A DNA stretch of 64,000 bases from CAWGCA01 sp963820955 (lineage in GTDB: Bacteria; Pseudomonadota; Gammaproteobacteria; Chromatiales; Chromatiaceae). The stretch is taken from the NCBI GenBank assembly GCA_963820955.1, contig CAWGCA010000042.1, positions 65,757 through 129,756 of the forward strand. Reading direction: 5' to 3'. The notes under the pieces are model-generated. The model worked only from the letters and a program-made list of their open reading frames with translations. It had not been told where the DNA came from and searched no databases. Position 1 is the stretch's first letter. Each line of letters begins with the position of its first letter. Position numbers and translations under genes: made by a program. This document shows positions 1 through 8,393 of this stretch, in pieces.

Positions 1-995
1 CTGCGGCGGCGGTGGCGGCCCGGATCTGCGCAGCGGCCACGGGAACCGATACCGGTGGCTCCATCCGTCAGCCGGCAGCGCTGTGCGGTCTCACCGGGCT
101 GAAGCCCACCTATGGCCGGGTCTCCCGCTACGGCATGATCGCCTTTGCCTCTTCTCTGGATCAGGCTGGATCCTTGACGCGCAGTGCCCAGGATGCCGCC
201 ACCATGCTGCAGGTGATGGCCGGGTTTGATCCGCGGGATTCGACCAGCGCGGATGAGCCCGTACCGGATTATACGGCTGCCCTCGGCCAAGATCTGCGAG
301 GCCTTAAGATCGGTTTGCCCAAAGAGTATTTCGGTGAAGGCCTGGATCGGGAGGTAGGGCAGTCGGTCGCCTCGGCCATTGAGGAATACCGGAAGCTGGG
401 TGCTGAGACGGTGGAGATCAGTCTCCCCAATACAGAACTGGCGGTGCCCACCTATTATGTCGTGGCACCGGCGGAATGTTCTTCCAACCTGGCCCGTTTT
501 GACGGCGTCCGTTTCGGTTACCGCTGTGAAGATCCAAAGGATCTGGAAGATCTGTACAAACGTTCCCGGGGGGAGGGATTTGGTGCGGAGGTGAAGCGTC
601 GGATCCTGATTGGGACCTACGCCCTGTCGGCCGGCTACTACGATGCCTATTATTTGAAGGCACAGCAGATACGGCAACTGATTTCGGATGATTTCAACAA
701 GGCCTTTGCTCAGGTGGATGTCATCATGGGGCCGACTTCGCCCACCACCGCCTTCGCGCTCGGTGAAAAAGCGGACGACCCGGTGACCATGTATTTGTCT
801 GATATCTACACCATCGCGGTGAATCTGGCGGGGCTGCCAGCTATGTCAATTCCGGTAGCCCCGGTGGCGGGCAGGCCGGTAGGGCTGCAGATCATCGGCA
901 ATTATTTTCAGGAGGGGCGTTTGTTGAGCGTGGCTCATCAGCTTCAGCAGGTGACCGACTGGCACCGAGCCGCGCCGGATGGCTTCAAGGCCTAG
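1..995 (+). CDS. gatA: Glutamyl-tRNA(Gln)/aspartyl-tRNA(Asn) amidotransferase subunit A, 5' truncated by window edge
   Basis: GatA releases ammonia from glutamine and passes it to GatB for transamidation of mischarged Glu-tRNA(Gln) or Asp-tRNA(Asn). The reading frame enters at base 3 with no start, leaving about 330 of the usual 480-odd residues. The amidase signature is present near the left edge (GTDTGGSIRQPA, whose serine is the family nucleophile, then GLKPTYGRVSRYG). The upstream lysine and first serine of the Ser-cisSer-Lys triad lie outside the window. The C-terminal half is intact and ends in TAG. gatB follows after 82 bases, as in gatCAB operons. This is a window-edge truncation, not a broken gene. 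Confidence 0.96.
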   Translation, partial: AAAVAARICAAATGTDTGGSIRQPAALCGLTGLKPTYGRVSRYGMIAFASSLDQAGSLTRSAQDAATMLQVMAGFDPRDSTSADEPVPDYTAALGQDLRGLKIGLPKEYFGEGLDREVGQSVASAIEEYRKLGAETVEISLPNTELAVPTYYVVAPAECSSNLARFDGVRFGYRCEDPKDLEDLYKRSRGEGFGAEVKRRILIGTYALSAGYYDAYYLKAQQIRQLISDDFNKAFAQVDVIMGPTSPTTAFALGEKADDPVTMYLSDIYTIAVNLAGLPAMSIPVAPVAGRPVGLQIIGNYFQEGRLLSVAHQLQQVTDWHRAAPDGFKA

Positions 996-1077
996 CGGTT
1001 GAAGATTGAGCATGTTAGAGCGGCAAATTCACCTCAGCCCTGGTTAGCGGGGCCCTAAAATTCGGAAACAGACAGTA

Positions 1078-2517
1078 ATGCAATGGGAAACAGTAATCGG
1101 GCTTGAGATTCACGCGCAGCTGGCGACCAAGTCCAAGATCTTTTCCGGTGCCTCAACCGCCTTTGGTGCGGCACCCAACAGCCAGGCCTGCGTCATCGAC
1201 CTGGGCATGCCTGGTGTGCTGCCGGTGCTGAATCGGGAGGTCGTTACCATGGCGGTCAAATTCAGTGCCGCCATTGACGCAGAACTCAGCCCTCGCTCGG
1301 TATTCGCCCGCAAGAACTACTTTTACCCGGATCTGCCCAAGGGTTATCAGATCAGCCAGTACGAACTGCCGATTGTCGGGCGTGGTCATGTGGAGATTCT
1401 GTTGGAGGAAGGCGAAACCCGGGCCATTGGGGTGACCCGTGCCCATCTGGAAGAGGATGCCGGTAAATCCCTGCATGAAGATTTTCACGGTCTGTCGGGA
1501 ATCGATCTCAACCGGGCCGGTACACCGCTGTTGGAGATAGTTTCCGAACCGGACCTGCGTTCCGCCAAGGAGGCGGTGGCCTATACCCGGAAGATCCGCC
1601 AGATCCTGCAGTATTTGGGGATCTGCGACGGTAATATGCAGGAGGGTTCACTTCGGGTGGACGCCAATGTCTCAGTCCGGCCCCGGGGAGAGCAGGCATT
1701 TGGCACCCGTGCTGAACTTAAGAACCTCAACTCTTTTCGATTTCTTGAGAAAGCGATCAACTTCGAGGTAGAGCGTCAGATCGATCTCTTGGAAGCGGGC
1801 GGCGAGGTGGTTCAGGAGACCCGACTGTACGACCCGGACCGGGACGAGACCCGTTCCATGCGCTCCAAGGAGGAGGCCAACGACTATCGCTATTTTCCCG
1901 ATCCGGATCTGCTGCCGGTGGAGCTCGATGATGACTTTATCGCGGCTGTGAAGGCGGATTTGCCCGAGCTGCCAGATACCAGGCGGTCGCGCTTCACAGC
2001 GCAGTATGGATTGAACGAATATGATGCCGAGCTGCTGACCGCCAGCAGAGCGCAGGCAGATTATTTCGAGGCGGTAGCGACCGAGGCAGGTGACGCCAAG
2101 CTGGCAGCCAACTGGGTGATGGGGGATCTGTCTGCCGCCCTGAATCGGGAAACCAGAGATATCAGCCGGTCGCCCATCACCGCGTCGATGCTGGCTGCTC
2201 TGCTACACCGGATTCTGGACCGGACGATCTCCGGCAAGATCGCCAAGCAGGTGTTCGAGGCGATGTGGAGGGGGGAAGGCACAGCCGGTGAGATCATCGA
2301 GGCACAGGGATTGAAGCAGATCACCGACAGCGGTGCCATTGAACAGGTCGTGGACCAGGTAATCAAGGACAACCCGCAACAGGTGGAAGGCTACCGCAAA
2401 GCGGATCCGAAGAAACAGGCCAAGATGCTCGGTTTCTTCGTCGGCCAGGTGATGAAGGCATCCAAAGGCAAGGCCAACCCGCAACAGGTCAATCAGTTGC
2501 TGAAACAGAAGCTCTGA
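1078..2517 (+). CDS. gatB: Aspartyl/glutamyl-tRNA amidotransferase subunit B
   Basis: GatB phosphorylates the side chain of the mischarged aminoacyl-tRNA and receives ammonia from GatA. At 479 residues it is full length. It opens with WETVIGLEIHAQL, carries the family signature around DANVSVRPRGE in the kinase-like cradle domain, and ends with the helical YqeY-like tail that binds the tRNA elbow (QAKMLGFFVGQVMKA near the C terminus). The ATG start fits the conserved N terminus, although the ribosome binding site is weak. A complete GatB implies that at least one of Gln-tRNA or Asn-tRNA is made by the indirect route; which one cannot be told here. It converges on the diguanylate cyclase gene with only 22 bases between. 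Confidence 0.97.
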   Translation: MQWETVIGLEIHAQLATKSKIFSGASTAFGAAPNSQACVIDLGMPGVLPVLNREVVTMAVKFSAAIDAELSPRSVFARKNYFYPDLPKGYQISQYELPIVGRGHVEILLEEGETRAIGVTRAHLEEDAGKSLHEDFHGLSGIDLNRAGTPLLEIVSEPDLRSAKEAVAYTRKIRQILQYLGICDGNMQEGSLRVDANVSVRPRGEQAFGTRAELKNLNSFRFLEKAINFEVERQIDLLEAGGEVVQETRLYDPDRDETRSMRSKEEANDYRYFPDPDLLPVELDDDFIAAVKADLPELPDTRRSRFTAQYGLNEYDAELLTASRAQADYFEAVATEAGDAKLAANWVMGDLSAALNRETRDISRSPITASMLAALLHRILDRTISGKIAKQVFEAMWRGEGTAGEIIEAQGLKQITDSGAIEQVVDQVIKDNPQQVEGYRKADPKKQAKMLGFFVGQVMKASKGKANPQQVNQLLKQKL

Positions 2518-2539
2518 TCCCGCGAGTTTACTCAAGCGG

Positions 2540-3583
2540 TCAACTTTTTGCCGCGGTGACCTGGTTGCGGCCGTTCTTCTTTGAGTGATACAGGGCCTGG
2601 TCGGCGCGTTGGACGAAATCCATCATCTCCTCGCCCGCCCGGTACTGGGCAATGCCGGACGAGATGGTGACCTGTCCCAGGGGTTCCCGGCTGCCGGTCC
2701 GCACCAGATTGGTGTCAGCAATCCGTTGCCGGATCTTGTTGCACAGGGTCACCCCTCCCTCCAGGGCGGTGTCCGGCAGCAGCAGGGCGAATTCCTCGCC
2801 ACCATAGCGTCCGGCCGTGTCCTGTCCCTTGCAGGATTGTTGCAGTGTGGTCGCGACGAAACGAATCACTTTGTCTCCTACCAGGTGTCCGAAGGTATCG
2901 TTGACTCGCTTGAAGTGATCGATATCCAGCATGGCCAGGCAGAAGGGTGATGGCTGGCCGCCCGTCGACTCCTCGATGGCCTTTTCCAGGGCCTCGAAGA
3001 ATGAGGCTCGATTGGTCAGACCGGTGAGGGCGTCGGTTGATGCCTTCTCGCGAACCTGTTCCAGCTCTTTCCGCAGTTCCTTCATCTCCGCCGATTTGGT
3101 GGCGAAATCCTGCTGTATTTTGTCGGCGGCATGCTTCATCTGGCGTGTCTCATCGAGCACGTCGGCCATCAGACTGTAGATATCACTGATCGATTCCGCT
3201 TGGTTGCAGGAGGCATTGAATTTTTCGAGGATTTCGCCATAGTGCTGGGCGTCGCTGCCAGTCGTGCTCAGGGTGTCCGTTGTGTCTTGCAGCGTGGTAT
3301 GGAGTTCCTGCCGAATCTGCTCCACCTGGTTCAAGTTGCAATCCGAGACAAACTGCTCGAACAGCTGTTTGTTCAGCTCGGTGGTAAAGGTGCTCTGCTT
3401 TTCCAGCAGTTGATCGATATATTCCTTCAGCGCCGGGTTGTCACCGCTGGCGTAGTGGAACCAGGTGGCATAGTTCTGGGGCGTTGCCGGAATGCCATGG
3501 CGGGTCATCAGCGGAAGCGCCAGACGCAGGATCTCGGCGCTGTTATCAGGGTTGGGGTCGGGTATGGTCGGCTGTCCTGTCAC
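2540..3583 (-). CDS. GGDEF-domain diguanylate cyclase
   Basis: Predicted soluble diguanylate cyclase making cyclic di-GMP from two GTP. Of its 347 residues, roughly 1-170 are helical with a coiled-coil stretch (about 150-180) and hold no transmembrane segment or recognised sensor domain. The GGDEF domain starts at STDALTGLTNRASF, has the metal-binding LDIDHFKRVND segment and a GGEEF active site at 261-265. The inhibitory I-site position, normally RxxD five residues before GGDEF, reads KGQD, so product inhibition may be weakened. It stands alone, tail to tail with gatB. Its input signal is unknown; the helical N terminus may mediate dimerisation. Confidence 0.93.
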   Translation of the reverse strand: MTGQPTIPDPNPDNSAEILRLALPLMTRHGIPATPQNYATWFHYASGDNPALKEYIDQLLEKQSTFTTELNKQLFEQFVSDCNLNQVEQIRQELHTTLQDTTDTLSTTGSDAQHYGEILEKFNASCNQAESISDIYSLMADVLDETRQMKHAADKIQQDFATKSAEMKELRKELEQVREKASTDALTGLTNRASFFEALEKAIEESTGGQPSPFCLAMLDIDHFKRVNDTFGHLVGDKVIRFVATTLQQSCKGQDTAGRYGGEEFALLLPDTALEGGVTLCNKIRQRIADTNLVRTGSREPLGQVTISSGIAQYRAGEEMMDFVQRADQALYHSKKNGRNQVTAAKS

Positions 3584-3731
3584 GCTAGTGTTTCTCGCGA
3601 AATGTTGGCAGTTTAGATTTTCTTTTTACATCGTCAGTACTAGCATCTAGCGGTTGCGGCAGTGATAAGTTTAGGGGCCGTGCGGGCTGTCAAAACTATT
3701 CGCCCCACAATACTTGGAAATGGAAGGGGGG

Positions 3732-4313
3732 TCAGTTGGCCCCTTTCTGGGTGCTTTGGATCAGCTCCCGGGCGACATCGAGCAGCTTGCGTTGCTTCGA
3801 GCGGGCATGGGCCCGGAGGGTTTCAAATGCCTCCTTTCGCCCCACATCGAATCTCTCCATATAGATGCCGATGGCGACACTGATTTCACGGTTGCTTTCG
3901 ATGGCGTCGGTCAGATTGGCCTCGGACTCCTGCAGTCGGTGCAGTTCGGCCGAGCGCTCCAAGGCGGCTTCGATCGCTGGTATCAACTGGGTCGAATTGA
4001 CCGGCTTGACCAGGTATCCGAGCGCCCCTTCCTTGATCGCGAGTTCCACCACCTCCTTGTCCGCATAGGCAGTCAGAAAGATGGAGTGGATATTGGCGCA
4101 TTCGCGCAGCTGGCGTGCGGCCTCGATACCAAAAATCCCGGGCATCCGGATGTCCAGCACCGCCAAGTCAGGTTTTTCCCGGCAACCCAGCTCGACGGCT
4201 TCGGTTCCGTCCGGTGCGGTGATCACCTCATAGCCGCTGTCCCGCAGGCCTTTGGTGATGATGGTGAGAGTCATCCGATCATCATCAGCTACCAGGATTT
4301 TGTGTTGCGTCAT
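3732..4313 (-). CDS. Response regulator with C-terminal ANTAR RNA-binding domain
   Basis: A 193-residue receiver plus ANTAR protein of the AmiR/NasR type, expected to control transcription antitermination in a nascent leader RNA. The receiver has the acidic cluster D10-D12, phosphoacceptor D54 in LAVLDIRMPG, the switch Thr of TAYADKE and the conserved Lys of YLVKPVN. After a coiled-coil linker (RLQESEANLTDAIESNREI) comes an ANTAR core with AIGIYMERFDVGRKEAFETL and RKLLDVARELI. I chose the ATG at 4313 because MTQHKILVADDD is a canonical receiver start; the open frame upstream to 4625 has no homologous sequence. No sensor kinase or obvious target operon lies nearby. Confidence 0.92.
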   Translation of the reverse strand: MTQHKILVADDDRMTLTIITKGLRDSGYEVITAPDGTEAVELGCREKPDLAVLDIRMPGIFGIEAARQLRECANIHSIFLTAYADKEVVELAIKEGALGYLVKPVNSTQLIPAIEAALERSAELHRLQESEANLTDAIESNREISVAIGIYMERFDVGRKEAFETLRAHARSKQRKLLDVARELIQSTQKGAN

Positions 4314-4557
4314 GATCAGTTTTTCCCACAGTGATCGAACGACAGGGGCCGTTGGCACCATCGCTGTTTGGATTGAAATATGCACCCAGACATCCCTGCC
4401 GGGTATTCCAGTCTCTTCGGGGCTTGGGAATAACCGGAAATGACACCGCCCGGCGAGCCGAAACGCAGGCCAAGGCAGCATTCTTGCGGAAAAATTGTAG
4501 CGCTTTCGGCCGCTGACCGCCATCTGGGAAATTATTTCCCTTAAGGCCCGCGGCCGG

Positions 4558-5169
4558 TCAGCCCTCCCGCCGGGCCATGGCCAGGGTATAAACCCTTCCC
4601 TGCTTGATTTTCTCGTAGTTCCCAAAGACTTCGTGGAAGGCCTTTTGGATGAATTTCCGCAACCCGCTGATAGTGACCACGTAGATGCGGCCCCCCGGTT
4701 TCAGCCGTTCCAGGGCATCGTAAAAATAGAGATAATAGAGTTCTTTGCCAGTCTTGGCCGGCAGGTTGGATACGATCAGATCGAACCGGCGCTGTCCCAC
4801 CTGGTCGAAACCGTTACTCAGAAAGATATCTACGTTCTCGATCCCGTTGAGTTTCGCGTTCTTACGGCTGTAGTCGACGGCCACGAAATCCTTGTCGACC
4901 AGCACGCTGATACCGGCTGGCGCCAGCCGGGCCATGGTCAGTCCAAGGGGGCCATAGCCACAGCCCAGGTCGAGTGTATCGTCGGTCGGCCGGATCTCCA
5001 GCTGATCGATCAGCAGACGACTGCCCTCATCCAGGCCTTTCGGGGAGAACAGGCCCCAGGTGGTGTGGAAGCGGAGGCCTTCACCTCGAATGGTTTCATC
5101 GAAAATCAGATCCTGCCGCAGCTTCTGCAGGTAGGCTCTAGTCGAAGGGTCTGTATCTGATTGGGACAT
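4558..5169 (-). CDS. Class I SAM-dependent methyltransferase, small-domain (MTS/RsmC-like) family
   Basis: A 203-residue Rossmann-fold methyltransferase. Motif I is LDLGCGYGPLG (66-76), the acidic SAM-ribose position lies in VDKDFVAVDY, and motif IV reads SNLPAK (134-139) instead of the NPPF/NPPY of RsmC, RlmG and PrmC. The TTWGLFSPKGLDEGSRLL segment resembles the catalytic half of 16S rRNA guanine methyltransferases, but the duplicated N-terminal domain is absent. Substrate unknown; rRNA is a guess. The ATG at 5169 has an AGGTG ribosome binding site just upstream and starts 8 bases after moeB ends. The longer frame to 5235 would run into moeB and is not favoured. Confidence 0.86.
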   Translation of the reverse strand: MSQSDTDPSTRAYLQKLRQDLIFDETIRGEGLRFHTTWGLFSPKGLDEGSRLLIDQLEIRPTDDTLDLGCGYGPLGLTMARLAPAGISVLVDKDFVAVDYSRKNAKLNGIENVDIFLSNGFDQVGQRRFDLIVSNLPAKTGKELYYLYFYDALERLKPGGRIYVVTISGLRKFIQKAFHEVFGNYEKIKQGRVYTLAMARREG

Positions 5170-5177
5170 GACAGCAC

Positions 5178-5921
5178 CTATCGTCGGCTGCAGGTCGGAC
5201 ACTCGGGGTCCGCTTGGAGTTTCAGGCTGCGCCACTGCATCTCCAGTGCGTCCAGCAGCAGCAGCCTGCCGCTGAGAGAGGTGCCGGCGCCGGTCAGTAA
5301 TTTAATCGCTTCGGTGGCCTGGATGCTGCCGATAATACCGACCAGTGGGGCAAGCACGCCGTTTTCCGAGCAGCTTTCATCCAGTTCGCCGCCTCCTCCG
5401 TAGAGGCAGCGGTAGCAGGGATCTCCCGGTTGACCGGTAAACACCGATACTTGCCCTTCCATCCTTATGGCCGCTCCGGACACCAGCGGGGTGCGACTGG
5501 CGACACAGGCCTCGTTGACTGCAAACCGGGTGGTGAAGTTGTCACTGCCATCGATCACCAGGTCACTTTGTTCAACCTGTTCCAGCAATTCCGGCTCATC
5601 CAGGCGTCTGTCCAGAGTCAGTACCCGGCAGTCCGGGTTCAAGCCGACCAGGGTCTGGCGGGCCGACTCCACCTTCAGCATCCCAATCCGCTCTGTCGTG
5701 TGGACGATCTGTCGTTGCAGATTTGTCAGATCCACCTGGTCGTAGTCAACCAGTACAAGTTCGCCGACCCCCGCCGCTGCCAGATACATGGAGACCGGCG
5801 CACCCAGACCTCCAAGGCCGATGATCAGGACCCGGCAGGCAAGCAGCCTTTCCTGCCCCTCGAAACCGATCGCGGGAAGCATGATTTGACGGCTGTACCT
5901 CAGTAGCTGTTCGTCGTTCAT
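5178..5921 (-). CDS. moeB: Molybdopterin-synthase adenylyltransferase / ThiF-family E1-like enzyme
   Basis: E1-like enzyme that adenylates the C-terminal glycine of a ubiquitin-like sulfur carrier (MoaD or ThiS). Of 247 residues, the first 25 match the family start (RYSRQIMLPAIGFEGQ). The nucleotide loop is GLGGLG at 35-40, followed by NLQRQI and the catalytic Asp within GSDNFTTRF. A conserved Cys sits at 184. The structural zinc site is complete: C169/C172 in CYRC and C241/C244 in CPTC. There is no rhodanese tail. MoeB and ThiF cannot be separated reliably by eye, and no moa or thi genes are nearby, so the symbol is a best guess. It probably shares a transcript with the methyltransferase downstream. 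Confidence 0.85.
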   Translation of the reverse strand: MNDEQLLRYSRQIMLPAIGFEGQERLLACRVLIIGLGGLGAPVSMYLAAAGVGELVLVDYDQVDLTNLQRQIVHTTERIGMLKVESARQTLVGLNPDCRVLTLDRRLDEPELLEQVEQSDLVIDGSDNFTTRFAVNEACVASRTPLVSGAAIRMEGQVSVFTGQPGDPCYRCLYGGGGELDESCSENGVLAPLVGIIGSIQATEAIKLLTGAGTSLSGRLLLLDALEMQWRSLKLQADPECPTCSRR

Positions 5922-5990
5922 TGACAGGGGAGTTCCAGTTTCTGGGCGTAGAAAGCGCGTGCAGCGGAAGTTACCGAGTCCTGACCTACC

Positions 5991-6401
5991 CTATAGGTAT
6001 TTACGCCAGTGCTCGGGGCGTGGATCTTTCAAGCTATGGTCACGCCGATGGTAGCGGTTGATAAAGACCTTGCGAGTACAGTTGCTGTCGCCCCGTGGGC
6101 AGCCGCTGTTGGCCCGCTGGGTCTCTTCCGTATAGTAGTAGAGGGCGCGCCGCAGCTTGTCCAGTAGTTTACCGCTGAGATGGAAACCACTGTCGCTGAG
6201 TGCCCCTTCGATCTGCTCCAGCGAAATATCCAGCACATTGTAGCGGAGGTTCAGCAGCGTTGGAGACCTGTCTTCCGCATCCAGTATTCCATTCACATCC
6301 GATAACAGCAGGGCGGCCGTTTGTGCCTGGTTCGGGTCGGGGTGTAGTGACTCGAATGCGATCTGGCGCTGTTTGATGATGTCGATTTCATCCATCTCCA
6401 T
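5991..6401 (-). CDS. Uncharacterised 136-residue protein
   Basis: I do not recognise this protein. It is 136 residues, acidic in its N-terminal half and basic in its C-terminal third, with no signal peptide or membrane segment. Two cysteines lie close together (GCPRGDSNCTRK), and the last 25 residues are rich in Arg, His and Pro. It sits between prmC and moeB on the same strand, 32 bases after prmC ends, with codon use like its neighbours, so it looks like a real conserved gene. The start at 6401 could equally be the second Met two codons later. No function is assigned. Confidence 0.7.
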   Translation of the reverse strand: MEMDEIDIIKQRQIAFESLHPDPNQAQTAALLLSDVNGILDAEDRSPTLLNLRYNVLDISLEQIEGALSDSGFHLSGKLLDKLRRALYYYTEETQRANSGCPRGDSNCTRKVFINRYHRRDHSLKDPRPEHWRKYL

Positions 6402-6433
6402 ACTTCTGAATCCTAACTGCTACCGCAGATTTA

Positions 6434-7318
6434 TCAAGGAGTACTAGCTTCGCTGATCCGCTCGCGTCCCTCCAGATCCCGAAGGGTGCAGATCCGCTGG
6501 TAGCCCGCCTGCTGCAACAAGCCGCGAACCGCGGATCCCTGATCGAAACCGTGCTCCAGTAATAGCCAGCCCTCTGGATTCAGATGGGGATGCGCCGTTT
6601 TGACGATCCGCCGGATGTCATCCAGGCCATCCTTGCCCGCAGTCAGGGCGTTGGCTGGCTCCCAGGGTAATCCGTCTGCCTGCAGGTGAGGGTCACCCGT
6701 GGCGACGTAAGGTGGATTGCTCACTATAAGGTCGAATTTACGGTGTCGAGGCAGGGCTTCGCACCAGGATCCCAGGATACAGCGGATATTGCGCAGTCCA
6801 TGTTTCCGGAAATTCTGCCTGGCGACGATCAGGGCAGGAGAAGAGCTGTCGGTCGCAATTACCGCGGATAGTGGGCGCTCACTGGCAATGGCGGCGGCAA
6901 TGGCACCGCTGCCGGTGCCGAGATCGGCCACCGAGAACGGCCTGTCACTAGGGGTCCGCTGCAACGCCCGCTCTACCAGCTGCTCCGTTTCCGGGCGGGG
7001 AATCAGGGTGGCCGGTGTCACCTTCAGTTCCAGGGACCAGAACTCTTTGCTCCCGGTCAGATAGGCGGCCGGTTCTCCCCGCAGGCGCCGTGCCAGCAGC
7101 AACTGAAACCGCTTCAGTTGGTCTGGATTCAGGCGTTGTTCCGGCCATGCGAACAGGTGGCTGCGGGGGGTATCGAGAACGAAGGCAAGCAGTAGCTCGG
7201 CCTCCAGCCTAGGCAGTGCGGTCCGGTTGGTGAGTGGCTGGGTCGCCCGCTTCAGCACCTGGGCGATGGTGCGGACGGTTTCCCCAGAAATGGTGGGATC
7301 CGGCAGCCTAATCACCAC
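6434..7318 (-). CDS. prmC: Peptide chain release factor N5-glutamine methyltransferase
   Basis: PrmC (HemK) methylates the glutamine of the GGQ motif in RF1 and RF2, raising termination efficiency. At 294 residues it has the helical N-terminal release-factor-binding domain (to about 90), the IPRPETE hallmark at 106-112, SAM motif I DLGTGSGAI at 132-140, and the catalytic NPPY at 201-204. The start is a GTG overlapping the end of prfA by 11 bases, which implies coupled translation with its own substrate, a common bacterial arrangement. Nothing appears missing. Confidence 0.95.
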   Translation of the reverse strand: MVIRLPDPTISGETVRTIAQVLKRATQPLTNRTALPRLEAELLLAFVLDTPRSHLFAWPEQRLNPDQLKRFQLLLARRLRGEPAAYLTGSKEFWSLELKVTPATLIPRPETEQLVERALQRTPSDRPFSVADLGTGSGAIAAAIASERPLSAVIATDSSSPALIVARQNFRKHGLRNIRCILGSWCEALPRHRKFDLIVSNPPYVATGDPHLQADGLPWEPANALTAGKDGLDDIRRIVKTAHPHLNPEGWLLLEHGFDQGSAVRGLLQQAGYQRICTLRDLEGRERISEASTP

Positions 7319-8393
7319 CCTCGGCCAGGGCAGTCAACTGTTCGGCCTGGTGCTCCTGGGTTAGAGGTTCGATGACCTGCTCCAGGGATCCCGCCATAAT
7401 TTCGTCCAGTTTGTAGAGTGTAAGATTGATACGATGGTCAGTGACGCGGTTCTGGGGGTAGTTGTAGGTGCGGATACGTTCCGAGCGGTCGCCGCTGCCC
7501 ACTTGCAGCTTTCGTGACTCGGCCCGCTCACTGGTCTGCTGTTGCTGCAGACCCGATAACAGCCTGGCCCGGAGCAGGGACATGGCCCGGGCCTTGTTCT
7601 TATGTTGTGACCGTTCATCCTGGCACTCCACCACGATGCCACTCGGGAGATGGGTGATCCGGACTGCCGAGTCGGTCTTGTTGACGTGCTGTCCACCGGC
7701 ACCCGAGGCTCGATAGGTGTCGATTCGAAGATCTCCGCTATTGATTTCGACCTGGTCGATCTCTTCCGCTTCGGCCAGGATCGCAACGGTACAGGCAGAG
7801 GTGTGGATTCGGCCCTGGGACTCGGTCTCCGGGACCCGCTGCACCCGGTGCGTACCTGACTCAAACTTCAGGCGGGAGTAAACGTTTTTTCCGCTGATAC
7901 GGCTGATAATCTCCTTGTAGCCACCCTGCTCACCGGGGCTCCCGCTGATTGTTTCCGTCTGCCAGCCCCGTGCCTCCGCGTAGCGTAGATACATCCGGTG
8001 CAGATCAGCGGTAAACAGTGCGGCCTCCGCACCGCCGGTGCCGGCACGAATTTCCAGAAAAATGTTGCGTTGGTCGTTAGGGTCGGGCGGCAACAGCAGG
8101 AGCTGCAGTTCCGGTTCCATGGCTCGCCTGTCAGACTCTGCTTCCTGCAGTTCTTCCTGCGCCAGCTCTGCCATCTCAGGGTCGTCCAGCATTTCGCTCG
8201 CCCCGGCAATCGTCAGCTCCAAGTCACGGTAGCGGCGGTAACACTCTGCCACCGGTTCGAGCTGGGCATACTCCCGGCTCAGATTCCGGAACTGGTTTTG
8301 ACTTGCCTGAATCTCGGGGTCGGCGAGCAGGGCAGTGATCTCTTCGAAGCGTTCAGTGATCTGATCCAGTTTATTGTGGATAGAGTCCTTCAT
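7308..8393 (-). CDS. prfA: Peptide chain release factor 1
   Basis: RF1 recognises UAA and UAG stop codons and triggers peptide release. At 361 residues it is the family length. The codon-recognition tripeptide of the PxT type is PET at 188-190, the same position as PAT in E. coli. The peptidyl-hydrolysis GGQ motif is at 233-235 (GAGGQHVNKTDSAVR). Domain 1 forms the N-terminal helical hairpin. The start overlaps the last codons of hemA by 4 bases and the end overlaps prmC, so hemA-prfA-prmC reads as one translationally coupled operon. Confidence 0.98.
   Translation of the reverse strand: MKDSIHNKLDQITERFEEITALLADPEIQASQNQFRNLSREYAQLEPVAECYRRYRDLELTIAGASEMLDDPEMAELAQEELQEAESDRRAMEPELQLLLLPPDPNDQRNIFLEIRAGTGGAEAALFTADLHRMYLRYAEARGWQTETISGSPGEQGGYKEIISRISGKNVYSRLKFESGTHRVQRVPETESQGRIHTSACTVAILAEAEEIDQVEINSGDLRIDTYRASGAGGQHVNKTDSAVRITHLPSGIVVECQDERSQHKNKARAMSLLRARLLSGLQQQQTSERAESRKLQVGSGDRSERIRTYNYPQNRVTDHRINLTLYKLDEIMAGSLEQVIEPLTQEHQAEQLTALAEGGD

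Noticed and set aside
4314..4625. N-terminal extension of the ANTAR regulator
   Set aside because: The receiver domain starts normally at 4313, and the extra 104 residues resemble no domain and lie in non-coding-like sequence.
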